Origin: Pseudoscleropodium purum
Taxonomy: Eukaryota; Streptophyta; Bryopsida; Hypnales; Brachytheciaceae
Direction: 5' to 3'
NCBI GenBank assembly: GCA_963969395.1
Contig: OZ017803.1
Location: 20,088,001-20,152,000 of the forward strand
Length of the DNA stretch: 64,000 bases
Both the position numbers and the translations under genes were made by a program. The notes below the pieces were generated by a model. It was not told where the DNA came from. It saw only the letters and a program-made list of their open reading frames with translations, and did no database searches. Positions within the stretch are counted from its first letter, which is position 1; each line of letters starts with the position of its first letter. Shown in pieces: positions 9,982 through 21,232 of the stretch.

Positions 9982-10497
9982 CTCCCTCTGTCTCAAAATA
10001 ATATCAGTGTTTCCTTTGTACAAATATAAACAAAAACACCATTCATTTTTTGTCAAAAGAAGAAAGAAATACCAGTATTATGGTAGAAACACCCATCCCC
10101 AACCTATAGGGTGCACTATTTCCAACCAGAGCTATTCCAAACAAATTTTCAACCAAAGCTTTGAAATCAATGTGTTTTTTCTCCTTTTCAAAGTTGAGAA
10201 TAATCAAGTCATGATACACATGTATGTCCCAAAGTAGTGAGTGGGAAGTAGTTTTTGAATGATTGGAATTAGAAGACTTTACATATTGGGTATGGGTTTG
10301 GATCAGCTTCCAAAATTCATAATAATTTCAATTCAAAGTATAAAATTAAAAAATAAATAAATAAATTGAAATCCCTATGATTTCTATCTTCTGACGTGGT
10401 AGAAAATTTACATTGCCTTATACTACTCCAGAACATGCTTAGAATCACTAAAGTGGTCTACTGTGGGTGCTTCTACTACATTTGGAGACAAAGGGAG
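9982..10497. mobile_element. Stowaway-type MITE, split by a nested MITE
   Basis: Left terminus CTCCCTCTGTCTCAAAATAA and right terminus TTTGGAGACAAAGGGAG are inverted repeats, flanked by TA on each side (9980-9981 and 10498-10499). CTCCCTC with a TA duplication is the signature of Stowaway elements of the Tc1/mariner class. The pairing continues inward (AATATCAGTG against CCAGTATT) once the insert at about 10081-10477 is skipped, so the original element was only about 120 bp. Confidence 0.85.
10081..10477. mobile_element. MITE, AGGTAGA family, copy 2, nested in the Stowaway element
   Basis: Left end TGGTAGAAACACCCATCCCC, right end GTGGGTGCTTCTAC. The interior matches the copies at 7156 and 60227 (TTTCCAACCAGAGC, AAAGTTGAGAATAATCAAGTCATGA, TGATTGGAATTAGAAGACT). 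TTA precedes the left end, but the right flank reads TAC, so the target duplication is imperfect. It interrupts the right arm of the surrounding Stowaway element, so it inserted later. Confidence 0.8.
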
Positions 10498-10544
10498 TAT
10501 CATTCGTTGATAAAGCTTACATCTGTTAGTGAGGACCTGCTCTT

Positions 10545-10640
10545 ATTTGGGTTTTTTTGGACACAAATGAAATGAAATTCCATTGCAAAAAAGGAGAATA
10601 CAAACCACCAGCCACAAGTGGCCTTCTGAGGGCCTGCTTT
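10545..10640 (-). mobile_element. SINE/LINE-tail-like retroposon fragment, cluster copy 1
   Basis: Poly-T, then GGACACAAATGAAATGAAAT, CCATTGCAAAA, GAATACAAACCACCAGCCAC and AAGTGGCCTTC. On the minus strand this is a GC-rich body ending in a poly-A tail. Confidence 0.65.
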
Positions 10641-10779
10641 CATTTCTAAATAATTGTCAGGTGATAGTGTTGTTTTTTTGTTTTTTTTGTTTTTCCCCAT
10701 GAGTAGAAGGCTATCGGTGACCAATGACTGATGTTCAATTTTGGAGGGACTGTCAGACCTTGACAACAACAGTTATAGC

Positions 10780-10880
10780 TTCTTCTTCTTTTGGAAACAA
10801 AGGAAACTGAATTTCATTGCATAAGACAGAGGCAAAAATACAAGCCTGCCCATCACAAGTGGCCTGGCAGGAAGGGAACC
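10780..10880 (-). mobile_element. SINE/LINE-tail-like retroposon fragment, cluster copy 2
   Basis: Same word order as the previous copy: CTTCTTTTGGAAACAAAGGA, TTTCATTGCA, AAAATACAAGCCTGCC, CATCACAAGTGGCCTGGCAG. It begins about 140 bases after copy 1, in the same orientation. Confidence 0.65.
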
Positions 10881-10902
10881 CAGACAGTTGTTAGTAGCTT
10901 TA

Positions 10903-11010
10903 TTTATTTTTTTGTTTTTTTTGATGCGTATGAAAAGTGATTTCATTGCAAAGAATCAAAATACAAAACCAGCCAGCCACAACTCCCACAAGTGGCCTGG
11001 CAAGGCAGTT
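10903..11010 (-). mobile_element. SINE/LINE-tail-like retroposon fragment, cluster copy 3
   Basis: T-rich start, GATTTCATTGCAAAGAATC, AAATACAAAACCAGCCAGCC, CCACAAGTGGCCTGGCAAG. Third head-to-tail copy in about 460 bases. Confidence 0.65.
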
Positions 11011-11889
11011 ACAGCTTTGTATTGCAAAAAAAACACCCTACCGGTGAGGTTTGAGTCCTTACTTTTCAAACTTTTCACACTTATTACTTGCCTTTGAAGT
11101 ACCATTGACAGACAACCCTAGCTAAGGACAGACCCCCAGACCATCCTACGGAAAATCTCTGATTGAAAAAATTCTTGAAAACCTGCAGACGGCAAGGTGG
11201 GTATGGTAGAAGTACCTATTTTGGGACAACCCCTCTGATGGCTTTGTAGGCTGACCTATTGTGGACAACAATTGGATGCACTATTCATTGAGAGAGATTT
11301 TTAGTTTGTATCTTCTCATCCACTCATCTCTCTTCCCTCTTGGCTTAGGAAGAAGTGCCAAAGCTAACTGTAGTAGGTGAATCTATGAAATTTGAATGGG
11401 TTTAAATGAAAAATCTATATTGATATTGATTAAAATAAATATTCCTTTTTAGGAAATGAAAAAATGTATTTTTTGCATTCTTCCTCGTCTTTATGTTTGG
11501 GCACATTGATGTCAAATTTTCAACAAATTCTCCATATCCTAGAGGTTGAAATGCTTAAGCTATCACAAATAGGTACTTCTAGGTTCTTAACTACAATTCA
11601 TGAATGTGTACTTGAAAATCTTCACTAATTACAATTGAGCGCAATTTTTGTAAACACAAACTATTTTTATTTGATCTTATAGGTAACTAGAAGAAGATTC
11701 CAACAAATTGTAGCATGTATTGATTAGACACAATATGAGTAAGTTATGAATTTTCAAAGAATTGTCTCTTGGTGCAGAAAAATCAACACTAAACTTTCAT
11801 ACTTTTGATTGTGTTCATCTTCAATAATCAATATCAAGGAAAAAAATGATGGTTTTTTGTGGTTCAAATGTAAGTGTCACATTGTAGGT

Positions 11890-12165
11890 AGTGTTGATTA
11901 TGGGTGTACATACCACACTTGCTCACCATTTTTAAAATATACCTCAATAAAGTCTTGACAAAACTATACGTGCAACCTCTATTCAAAAGAATCTAAGATT
12001 GAATTTGGATATACCTATTTTTCAACACTTTGAAAAGTCATAGTTTATTTACATAGTCTCTAAAAAATACATTATGTTTTAAGAGAGTTTGAAATTTAAT
12101 TTTGACTCCCAACAAGATTCATAGTCTAATGCTTATTTAGATGATTTTTGGTGTAGTTAGCATAT
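11890..12165. repeat. Dispersed repeat, partner of 55709-56001
   Basis: Shares with the later copy the string of blocks ATACCTATTTTTCA-CACTTT, AGTTTATTTA-ATAGT, TTTTAAGAGA, TTTTGACT-CCA-CAAGA, and an end in GATTTTTGGTGTAGTTAG. The left terminus (GGGTGTACATACC near 11898) is eroded. Confidence 0.6.
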
Positions 12166-12169
12166 GATC

Positions 12170-13070
12170 ATACACCATTGCCACATATTACAATTATTCA
12201 AGAGTAATTTGTCTTCACTTGTATTTTGTATAGCCACATTGAGTTTCATGTTCTATTTCATTTCATTTTTACTTTGATTATAGAATAATTTAGAAAGACT
12301 CCAATTTCTTAGGAGAGATTCAAAATGCAGTGTAGAGTTTAGATCTCTAAGGTTGCAACAAATCAAATGTGGTGTATTTTGTTGCATTGCAATTTCAAAT
12401 AACAACAAACTTTGTACAATAAAACCTACTCAAACTATTTCAAATTATTCCAAATGTAGCTTACATTGATGTAATTTGCCAAATCATTATAGGTCATTCC
12501 AAGTGTAAAACTTATCATGTGACTAAGCAAATGTGTAGAATATTTTTCTTTGTGAAAAAGTGCCTACTATTGTAGACAACTTCATCGTTCATTCCAACTT
12601 AAAGATGCAACTGGTGTAAAAATATAAATGAAGATTCATCCATTCATCTACAAGATCAATATTATTTCAAGGCTTTGTAGCACGTTAGCAATTTCATTCA
12701 TTGAAAAAGAAGTAATGCATCGCCAAATACTCTCTTGGGTTTTTGTTCATCAATTTCAATCAAATTAATTTTCATTCTCAAAAACAAAAAAATAAATATA
12801 TTTTTAAAATACTAATAAAATAAAATAGATTCAAGCTATCAAGACACATATTTTCTATCATGAAACAATATAGAAAATAGTGAAATTAGGTTACCCTACA
12901 CAAATTTCTCCAAAGTCCACACTATATAATTTTTCATTGTTATTGTACAATGATGCATTCAATTGAGAGCCATGTGTATGGCATAGATTAGTGCACCAAT
13001 TCAAGACCTAGTTCACATAGTTGCATGTGCCTCTATGTGTGCGAGCATTGATCCATGAGGTAATTTATCT
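12170..13070. other. AT-rich intergenic, no gene seen
   Basis: No open frame of note and no clear transposon ends. Confidence 0.5.
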
Positions 13071-13078
13071 TGAGTATG

Positions 13079-13299
13079 GTAGAACTGCCCATTACCAGCC
13101 AGGGATCCATACCCAACATGTATGGGCTGGAAATAGTTGCAACCAAGGCTAGAACAAATTTTCAACCAAAGTGTAGATTGTGTTTTTTCCTTCTTTTCAA
13201 AGTTAGGACTAATCAAGTCATGAAAATATACAGTGCCTTACACTGCTCCAGGACATATATATGAAATCCTTGAAGTGATCAACTGTAGGTGATTCTACC
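13079..13299. mobile_element. MITE, AGGTAGA family, copy 3 (internally shortened)
   Basis: Left end GGTAGAACTGCCCATTACC and right end GGTGATTCTACC are inverted. Internal blocks CAACCAAGGCTAGAACAAA, TTTCAAAGTTAGGACTAATC and AAGTCATGA match the other copies, but about half the interior is missing compared with the 10081 and 60227 copies. Confidence 0.7.
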
Positions 13300-13842
13300 A
13301 TGAACCTACTTGGAAAGGCAACCTAATTTCACTATTTTGTGATCAAGAATCCTACTGATGAGCAGCTGATAATACTATCCTCTGAAGTAAAGGACAGGCC
13401 TAGGAAAAAGAATAGGAACAAGGACAACGAAGTCGGTGTTTTGCCCTCATCTGGGTTTGAAAAAACTGCAACCCAACTTTTTTAAATGGACAGTACGGTG
13501 TACTGCAGTTTGGAATTGGGGGTGCCAAAAAAATAAAAGTGTATGATTGATTTTGGGGGTTCTGCTGTCCGCATTCAGCAAGTGAGGACCAGCGAAGCCA
13601 CGAGAGGGAGCCGGGGGAATAGGTCAACGACAATCAAATCAAACCCACACGATTTGTTTTGGACTTTTGGAAAAAAGAGAGACCCCATTGTCAAGAAGAA
13701 GAAGAAGTGAAACTTACGCGAGAGGACCTTGTTCCTTTTGAGGGTATGGTATAGTGAGCCTTGGTTTGTATCTTTTGAGTACATTGAAGTTCGTTTGAAT
13801 TTGCAAGTTTGCAACTATTCTAAATGTATTTGTGCAAGGTAG
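13300..13842. other. Intergenic, no supported gene
   Basis: Slightly higher GC around 13560-13640. Overlapping short frames on the minus strand have no recognisable domain. Confidence 0.45.
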
Positions 13843-13846
13843 TTAA

Positions 13847-14493
13847 CCCCTAAATGTCTGAGGTACCAAAATTTGGTGTTTGCAAAACTTTGAAGTTAAA
13901 TAAAACCTAATCAAATTGCTATTTTTAGTATTTTATATTTTTGGAAAGTTCTCCTTGAAGTCTAGTTTTAGCATCAAAAATCTGATCTTGGTAACAAATG
14001 ATAGTGATTTTTCTATTCGAGGTTGTATGCAGGGGTACCCATTGCAATCTTGACTTCTTGTAGTGTTGAGGGCTCTTAGAAATGAGCCTCAAATACACTA
14101 AATCTTGGAGAAAAAATCACATTCAAAATTCATTTATAAAAATTACAGAATAGATTTTAGGAAGCTATAAATTGATTGGGGTTATACATGCTAGGCCCTT
14201 TAACCTCATATTTTTTTGGTCACCAACTTTTTAGATTTGACTTGTGAAAAGAAGATTGAAAGACTTCACATCACTTTTGCAATTTTAACACCCTCATGGT
14301 CAAACATTATAACCTTTCACTCTATAAGTGATATTGTTGAGTTTTCTTTTCCTATGAGATCTCTAACATGTCTAGTTTGAATTTGTACGGTTACAATTAT
14401 AAAAAAATTGATATAACTTAGCAAAATATTGGCATTTTGTTCAATTTAGAGCAAATTCCAAGAAGCTGAAAACAGGCCTTGGACATTTAGGGG
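13847..14493. mobile_element. TTAA-flanked MITE, CCCCTAAATG family (647 bp)
   Basis: Left terminus CCCCTAAATGTC and right terminus GACATTTAGGGG are a perfect 12-bp inverted repeat. Both outer flanks are TTAA (13843-13846 and 14494-14497), a perfect target duplication. No coding capacity. A decayed relative of almost equal length lies at 21233-21880. TTAA targeting with a C-run terminus is the known behaviour of piggyBac-type elements, but no transposase supports that here. Confidence 0.85.
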
Positions 14494-14688
14494 TTAAGGT
14501 AGGAAGTTCATAAACCGACCATTTAAGAGTTAGAACTTATTTTTGGGGGGATGAAACTTCTTCAAATTGATTTTTCAGTAAATTTTCCTAAAAATACAAG
14601 TAGAATTGGCATCTAACCCAAGTTATTTCATATTTTTTGGAGCATTGTGGAATTAGTTATGAAATTCTAAAGCTGAAGTAGCATAAGA

Positions 14689-14797
14689 CTCTAATAGCGT
14701 CCACCTCCTAAAATGTACATTTTTTGTACATGGCTGCATGCTACAAAAAAACACATGTACATGCAGTGTACATTTTTGGAGGTGGATGCTTTTAGAG
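14689..14797. mobile_element. Small foldback MITE (109 bp, about 32-bp arms)
   Basis: Left arm CTCTAATAGCGTCCACCTCC then AAAATGTACA, and right arm TGTACATTTTT then GGAGGTGGATGCTTTTAGAG, are inverted repeats covering most of the element. A related half-site occurs at 16695-16735 (AAGCAACCACTTCCTAGAAT). It would form a strong hairpin if transcribed. Confidence 0.75.
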
Positions 14798-14799
14798 CA

Positions 14800-15420
14800 T
14801 GCCTTACTACTTCTTTTGAGGAGATTGCATATGACAAATTCACTCACTTGTGAAATGAAATCACTTGTAGAATAGCTTATAACATAGTCCCTCTACATAT
14901 TTATCTTTTTCAAGAAGATATTATGGCTACAATCAATATGGGATATCAATATAGTACACATAATTATCCGTATGTTGCCAATGTTAATATTAGTATTTTG
15001 TATCAATATCCATCATCCACACATCATACTATATTGGCATTCTATATCAATTTGTATTTCATATTTTGTATTCCATATCCATATTAGGCAATTGTCAATG
15101 TTTTTTTTGTTTTTAAGGTCAGTGGTAGGGGAGAAGGATTAGAATTCTTTCCCTTCTAAATCAACAATTGAGCTTCAAAGCCATTGAGGTTTTCCAAAGA
15201 AAATTTAATCAATGGTCAGGGGTTTCAACGGGGGTTCTTTCTCAAAATTTTCCCTTCTAGATTGATGATTGGGTTTTTTTATGAGGGGGGGGGGGGGTAA
15301 GCACAGGGCTATGCACATCTTTTCATTACATTGTGTGTGTCAATGAATTCACTTCACTCCCCCCCTCTCTTAAGAAAACAAGTAAGCAAATCATAATACT
15401 TTTTCATTACCCTCTCTATA
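14800..15420. other. AT-rich intergenic with poly-G run
   Basis: TAT/ATC-rich low-complexity DNA. A run of 13 G lies at 15285-15297. No gene seen. Confidence 0.5.
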
Positions 15421-15700
15421 TATGAAACATGCTAAATTACAATTGATATGGGATTAACAATTATATTCCATATTTGTATCCAAATGTTGTATCACATAAG
15501 AATATTCCATATAATACATCCACATTTGATATATCATATCCATATCCATTTCATATATCATATCATATCAAAGTTCTTTTTCCTTTTTTTTGGAAACACA
15601 TAGAAGTTCTTTTTGGTTTTGATTGGTTGGTGGATAAATTGGATGCTTTATTTTTAATTTTCTTAATTTGTGGGTATGATTAATTAATTGATAAGATTTG
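15420..15700. repeat. Dispersed TATCC-rich repeat, partner at about 36960-37260
   Basis: Both stretches contain ACAAGCTAGATTGCAATC-like text, GGGATTAACAA-ATAT, repeated ATATCC and ATATCATATC words, and a similar GTTGG tail. Alignment is loose; the low-complexity composition limits confidence. Confidence 0.4.
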
Positions 15701-17826
15701 TAGTGAAACTCTATTTTTTGACCCAAGTGAGTGAAGAGTTTCCTACTTCTCTTGTATTAGCAATTGAAAATTATGAATTTTCAAAAATAATTAGAATTTT
15801 CAGATAAGACATGTTATTTATGTGAATTTTCAAAGTGAAATTCCCTAGGCCATTGGATCCGTCACATAGCTTGGTTCTAAAACCAAAATTTAGAAAAATC
15901 AAATAATCAAAGTCAAAAACAATAGTCAAACAATCAAAGTTAAATATAGGAACGAATTTTTTATGAGGACACTCAGTAAATGGAAGTCTATTTGTTAGGA
16001 TTTTGAGGTGTTTTCATGTCAATACACTTTTGTAAAATTTGAAAAGTGCACTATTATTACACTATGGCACAAATAAGGGACAATGGTATTGTGGCACAAA
16101 TATATGAGTGACTTATCTTATATTTTGCATCTAGATTATCAATAATTTCAAGCAAAATTTGCATCTATTGCTTTTATTTCAAAAGTTGGTGGTTGCAGAA
16201 ATTTGGATTGATGTTAAATCCGAATTGAATCAAATCTCAACTAAACTTATCAATACATATTTCTAATGGAGTCTATTTTTGGATACATGGAAGTCTCTCA
16301 TTGCATGTTCTTTTTTGTAAAATAGTTTTGCTTTTGCATTATTTATGATGCATTTCTTCCTAGCCCCTTGATCAACATGCTTGACTAAGAATCAACCATT
16401 CAACATTGAGCTTATGTCTACTAATGCAAGAACATAGCATCATTTGTTGCCTTTCTTAAAGGTCGGAGTGTTCTTTTTCATAATGAAGCTTTGCTTTTGC
16501 ATTACCTAGTCAATAACATAATTCTAAAAGTTGCTAACATATGTGATTGGTTATTCATTGAACACCAAAAAAATTATCATCATCTTCTTTCACCAACTAA
16601 GGTAGGAGGTTTATAAAGCAATCATCTAAATAACCTAAGTTGTTTGATGTTTTTTGAAGCTTTGTGGAATTAACTATGAAATTTTGAAGTTAAAGCACAT
16701 AGGATTGTAAAAGCAACCACTTCCTAGAATGTACACCATTTGTACATTTTAGTACATTGAAAAAATCAAAATGTACCTTTGTTTCATGTTTGGTTCAAAA
16801 TGCCCACTTGCAATTTGAGCCTCCTACCTTAGTACAAAAGAAATCTTAGGATACCAAGCTAACATGCAAGGGTATGAATCCAATAGCAGTGCAAAATGCC
16901 ATGCCATTTGCAAAGCCATTAGAGATTTTAAATTATTTAGGGGAGCAATAAACCGGTATGATTGAGAACACCCTATGAATCTTGCAAATGGGTTTGGACC
17001 CATCTTTAGGTCATCCAAACTAGGATTTTGCTTCAATCAAGCCACACAAGTTATTGTGTCTATCAGATGAGTATGATTGTACAAAGTTGATTTTAACATT
17101 TAAAACCCTTTTTTATATGGCAACCCAAAGAATTTAGTATGTAATTTTAGGACATGATGGTCACGAATAATTGAGTAGGTCAACAACTACATAAACAAGA
17201 TTGAACAACCATCCTTCTAAGGCAAGGAAACAAGGGGAGTTTTTTTCTCAATCATGTACCTTTTCATTGCTACTCTCTACACGGGGACAACATCTCCGAG
17301 CTTCACATGATTCAACTTTTGGATCCAACAATTTCGTTTGACTAAGATAAGCAAATCACCAAGTTTGAATTGTAGTGCACCAATGCAACATTTGTGATCC
17401 GCCTTTTTCAAGTACAAATACAACACACACACACACACCCAATCAAGGAACCGTTGACCGACTACCGTGCGCATTGACAATTCGTACATCCACACAATTC
17501 CGATTATTATTCCAATGCGGAAATGCCCCGACGGAAGGAGGAGCTCAAAAGGTCCTTTCCTTCTAGGGTTAGCTTTTAGTTCCAGTGGTCCTCCTATCCT
17601 TGTCTGTAAGGATGTCTCCAACCTAAAACCCTGATCAATATGTAAACAAAAAACAAAAAAACTGATAAATATTGATTTGAGGTCACTGATGTTGAAGTTG
17701 ACTGATTGTTGAAAGCAGGACACCCAAACCAGTGTGGCAGTCAACATTGATAATTGCATAAATGGGTACATGATATAAAACCAAGCTAAACTACATCATG
17801 TGCACTTTGAGCAATTCAGAAGCCAT
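15701..17826. other. AT-rich intergenic, no supported gene
   Basis: Contains a (CA)n run near 17424-17440 and a 164-codon minus-strand frame at 17277-17771 whose composition does not look like a known protein. No transposon boundaries were recognised other than the half-site near 16695. Confidence 0.45.
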
Positions 17827-17830
17827 TTAG

Positions 17831-18755
17831 CCCCTAAAGTTCCTTGACTTGACTGTGTTTTCACAAAAAAGCTCCAAAACTGTGGTTTTTAGGATAAGTA
17901 TCAAAAACATTTTAAAAACATTTTTGGACACATCTAACTGTAGAATCTTGTATTATGATAATTTGAGAAGATGTGGAATTTTTTTTAGAAATTTCCACCA
18001 TGTAGATTGCAAGATATTAGCGTTTCAATTGACAAAAAAACTTTTTTTGGCCCTTCGAAAAATTGGGTAGTTACACTTCACAAGGTCACATTTGTATGAA
18101 AAAATGTCCAAAATGGTTGCAACTCTTTGGATTCATTCTTCAAGGCAAGTTGGCTACATGCTTGAAAAATTTCAGATCATTTGAAATTATACAACATATA
18201 GGAAAAAACCAGTAAGTAGAAAGAAGTAGAGAGTGAATCAAAACACTAAATTGTTAATAATTTAGTTATAAAACTGAAAAATGCCAATCCCAATGGTTGT
18301 AATGTTGTAATAAGCAATCTTCATCTAATATTTTTATTTTTTTTCAAAAATATTGAAAATTGAGTTCAATAAAGAACTTCAAAGTTTATTTTGGAGTAGA
18401 GAATCCATAATTGCCCCGGAAACGAACATCTCATAACTTTCGATTTATTGATCAAAATGGAATGATTCAAAGCTTTCTATGTATATATAAATCTAAAAAA
18501 TTAATTTCAAATTTTTATTTTTTGAAAAAAGTGATTTTTTAGATATGCCGGACTGCCTAAGTTGAGAAATAAATTACATATAAGGCCATAACTTTTGACT
18601 CATATTTCCAAATGTCTTGAAATTTAGTGCACATGAAAGATATTCCTCGTCAACACCTTCTCTTAAATTTTGGGCTAAAAATATGGAAATCTCTACTCAT
18701 ATGCACCTACCCAAAAAAGTTATGTTGCCAAAAAGGCACCTTGGTCCTTTAGGGG
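17831..18755 (-). mobile_element. TTAA-type MITE, CCCCTAAAG family, copy 1 (925 bp)
   Basis: Termini CCCCTAAAGTTCCTTGAC and GGTCCTTTAGGGG. The flanks are TTAG (17827-17830) and TTAA (18756-18759). Reversed, the right end (CCCCTAAAGGACCAAG then TTTTTGGCAACATAAC) matches the left ends at 38383 and 50207, so this copy is in the opposite orientation to those two. The interior blocks CAATTTTCAATATTTTTG and CAAAAGTTATGAG (reversed) are shared by all three. Confidence 0.8.
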
Positions 18756-18759
18756 TTAA

Positions 18760-19640
18760 ATTTTTTCTTTTTAATAATTTAGAAGCCAATCTTTCAAGTC
18801 ACTCATAGTGAGGACTTGTGTGCTGTGAGCTGCTGAATTTTTGGCCTCTTCTAAAAATGGTCCTAAATAAACGCAATATAGTAGAGCCTTATTACCGAAA
18901 AATTACCAAATGACCAATGAAAATGGTCCATGTGTTTCAAAGAAAAAGAAAACAAAACCCCACCAAATGATAGTAAGTTATACGGAGCTCTTTGACTTTA
19001 TTATAAGCATACTCATACCCAATGAGTCCAAAAATTTTATAGGCTCCGTCCTTGGTATAGAGACTAAAGTACACATATCTATTCTTATCCCTTTAAGAAT
19101 TCCTCCCACATGTATTAGAGGTGTACATTTTCTTTCTAGATTGACATCCATTAGTGGTGTGTGCATGATGACAAAATTGGGTGCAAGGGTAGGAATGGGT
19201 GTGTGTCTTCCTCAGAGCATTTTTCTGAGCACATATTAAAAGATATTTTAAGGCTCCAAGAGATTGCAAGTTATCAAGCCCCAAGAATGTTGTGAACATA
19301 GCTAGCAATGGAGTCTGATGTGGCCAAGAGAGTGCCACGCTATATCTTCCCCAAAAAATTTAAACTTTTTTGGTGCTCTAAAATTTTTTTGAATTTTTTT
19401 GGGAAACAACCGGTTGTATCCTTCATTGCGGGGGAACAACGGAAGAACTAAAGCAAATACATGGAGAAGAGAGAGGTTGCAAGCACAAAACACACACACA
19501 AATACATAAGAGATGGTGGAGAAAGAGTGAGTGCCTTCTCTTGAAGGCCTCTACATATACTACAATGTGGTGGCAACTCAAGTGCCTTGCAAGTCCTTTC
19601 TCAAGCCACTTGCAAGCCATGTCTTGCCACCTCATGGGAC
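18760..19640. other. Intergenic, no supported gene
   Basis: Overlapping short frames on both strands around 18910-19500, none recognisable. It may hold a decayed LTR retroelement, given the ACGT-rich array that follows, but no terminal pair was found. Confidence 0.35.
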
Positions 19641-19655
19641 ACATTGTGGCCCAAC

Positions 19656-19812
19656 CTCATGCGTACCTCCACGTGTCTAGACACGTGTTGGTCCGCCGTC
19701 ATGTATCCCTCCACGTGTCCATGCCTCCCACATGCATGACACGTGTCGATCCGACCTCATGTGTCCACCTACGTGTCCTCACCTATCTTATGCGTGACAC
19801 GTGGCGGTCCCA
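19656..19812. repeat. Imperfect tandem repeat carrying six ACGT (G-box/ABRE-like) cores
   Basis: Three units start near 19656, 19698 and 19756, each with CTCATG- or GTCATG-like text, CCTCC or CACCT, and one or two ACGTGTC or GACACGTG motifs. ACGT cores are at 19671, 19683, 19713, 19741, 19771 and 19799. The first two form an 18-base perfect palindrome, CACGTGTCTAGACACGTG, at 19670-19687. ACGTGTC is a known binding core for plant bZIP factors. No neighbouring gene is recognised, so a promoter role is inference. Confidence 0.65.
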
Positions 19813-19829
19813 CACCGTTGACCCCGCCA

Positions 19830-21228
19830 TGTACTATTCGCCTCTTCCCATTTTCTCCCTTTTTACGTCCCCCCTCTAAATCTACCTCTATACAAAGTTA
19901 CCGCACCACCGTTGCCTACTAGCAACCTCACACTCCAACAAGAACATCAACAAGAATAGGCCTAAAACAAACTATTATTGCCCTTAAATCTCCCCCAATG
20001 GCCTAGAAAAATAGATGCGCTAACCAACAAATGAAGTGTGTCAAGTGCAATAAGGGGGGCAAACTTCTTTTTGTTCCCCTACCAACACCCTCCAAAATCT
20101 TGTTCACATGTCACAGGCTCCACATTGGGAGAACTACAACTAGTCACAACATCCCAAAGTGGGAAATTTAAAGTAGAAAGTTCACCAAATCTTGTCAACC
20201 ATATGAGACATTGCAAGATGAAGTGTTGTGATGGATTTTTGAAGTAGCCATTATAGATTAATGTCATAGGTTGCAACTAGTAGGACACTTAGAACTCTTT
20301 GGGTACACCAAACCATTTGCAAAGGCAATATAGCACACCCTAGTGGAGATGCTCTTATGGCATCAAATCTCACATTGACTTAAAGTGTCTAGATTTGAAT
20401 TTTCAAATTCTATCTACAATCACATTCACACTGTACAACGTAATTAGCATTTGGTTGGAGTAGAGATATGGGGTTTAAATACAATAGAGGCTCCTGGTCA
20501 CACCATTTTTGTTACACATTGTATTTGTAACATTATGACCTATTAGGTCTAAATCTATTTTCCAAAGTACGGAAATATCGTGAGATTCATTTGGGAATGT
20601 GTGTTTTTTTAAACTTGATGGCCATACTTGACAGTCTAGGTGGACATAATTAAAGAGAATGACATCAAGGTTTTTTGTTTCAAAAATGACCTTGATTCAT
20701 AGAATTAACTACAAGAATCTTTTAAGTAGAGTAAATGGATATTGAACTTATTTCAACATTGTATATAAGATTCTAAAATTATATAAGTTTGGGTGGGTGG
20801 CAGTCACTGTAAAGGTAAATGGTGCACATGAGAATATTTTCGAATTAACTAATAAAATATGGAACTAATCTTTGTAATGAACCAATGACCATAGGCAACA
20901 AAGCTTGACAATTTTTGGTAGAAATATAAACATTATATTTAAAATTGCACTTAGTCATTTTTCTAAAAACTTTCACATTCTATAGTACATACATGTACTT
21001 TTGCAAAAATAATTCTCAATCTAACATTGTAATAAGTCTCAATAAGGTTAGTTACACATCATTGTCAATTTAAAATGTGGAAAGCTTACAATGCTAATAC
21101 ACATTTTATGCAACAAAAATTGGAGTATGGTTTTGTATTTCATATATTTTTTTCTTTGACTTTTGGTATAATGTGATGCCACATGGATGTTCCTTCCAAT
21201 AGCATCCCAAGGATTCAAGCTCTAAGTG
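19830..21228. other. AT-rich intergenic, no gene seen
   Basis: A short frame at 20038-20247 and its antisense have no recognisable features. Confidence 0.5.
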
Positions 21229-21232
21229 TATT

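Noticed and set aside
13847..13853. CCCTAAA/TTTAGGG words resembling plant telomere repeats
   Set aside because: They occur singly as inverted termini of transposon-like elements flanked by TTAA, not in tandem arrays.
17277..17771. 164-codon minus-strand frame
   Set aside because: It spans a CA microsatellite, has no recognisable domain, and the surroundings are AT-rich repeats. Treated as chance.
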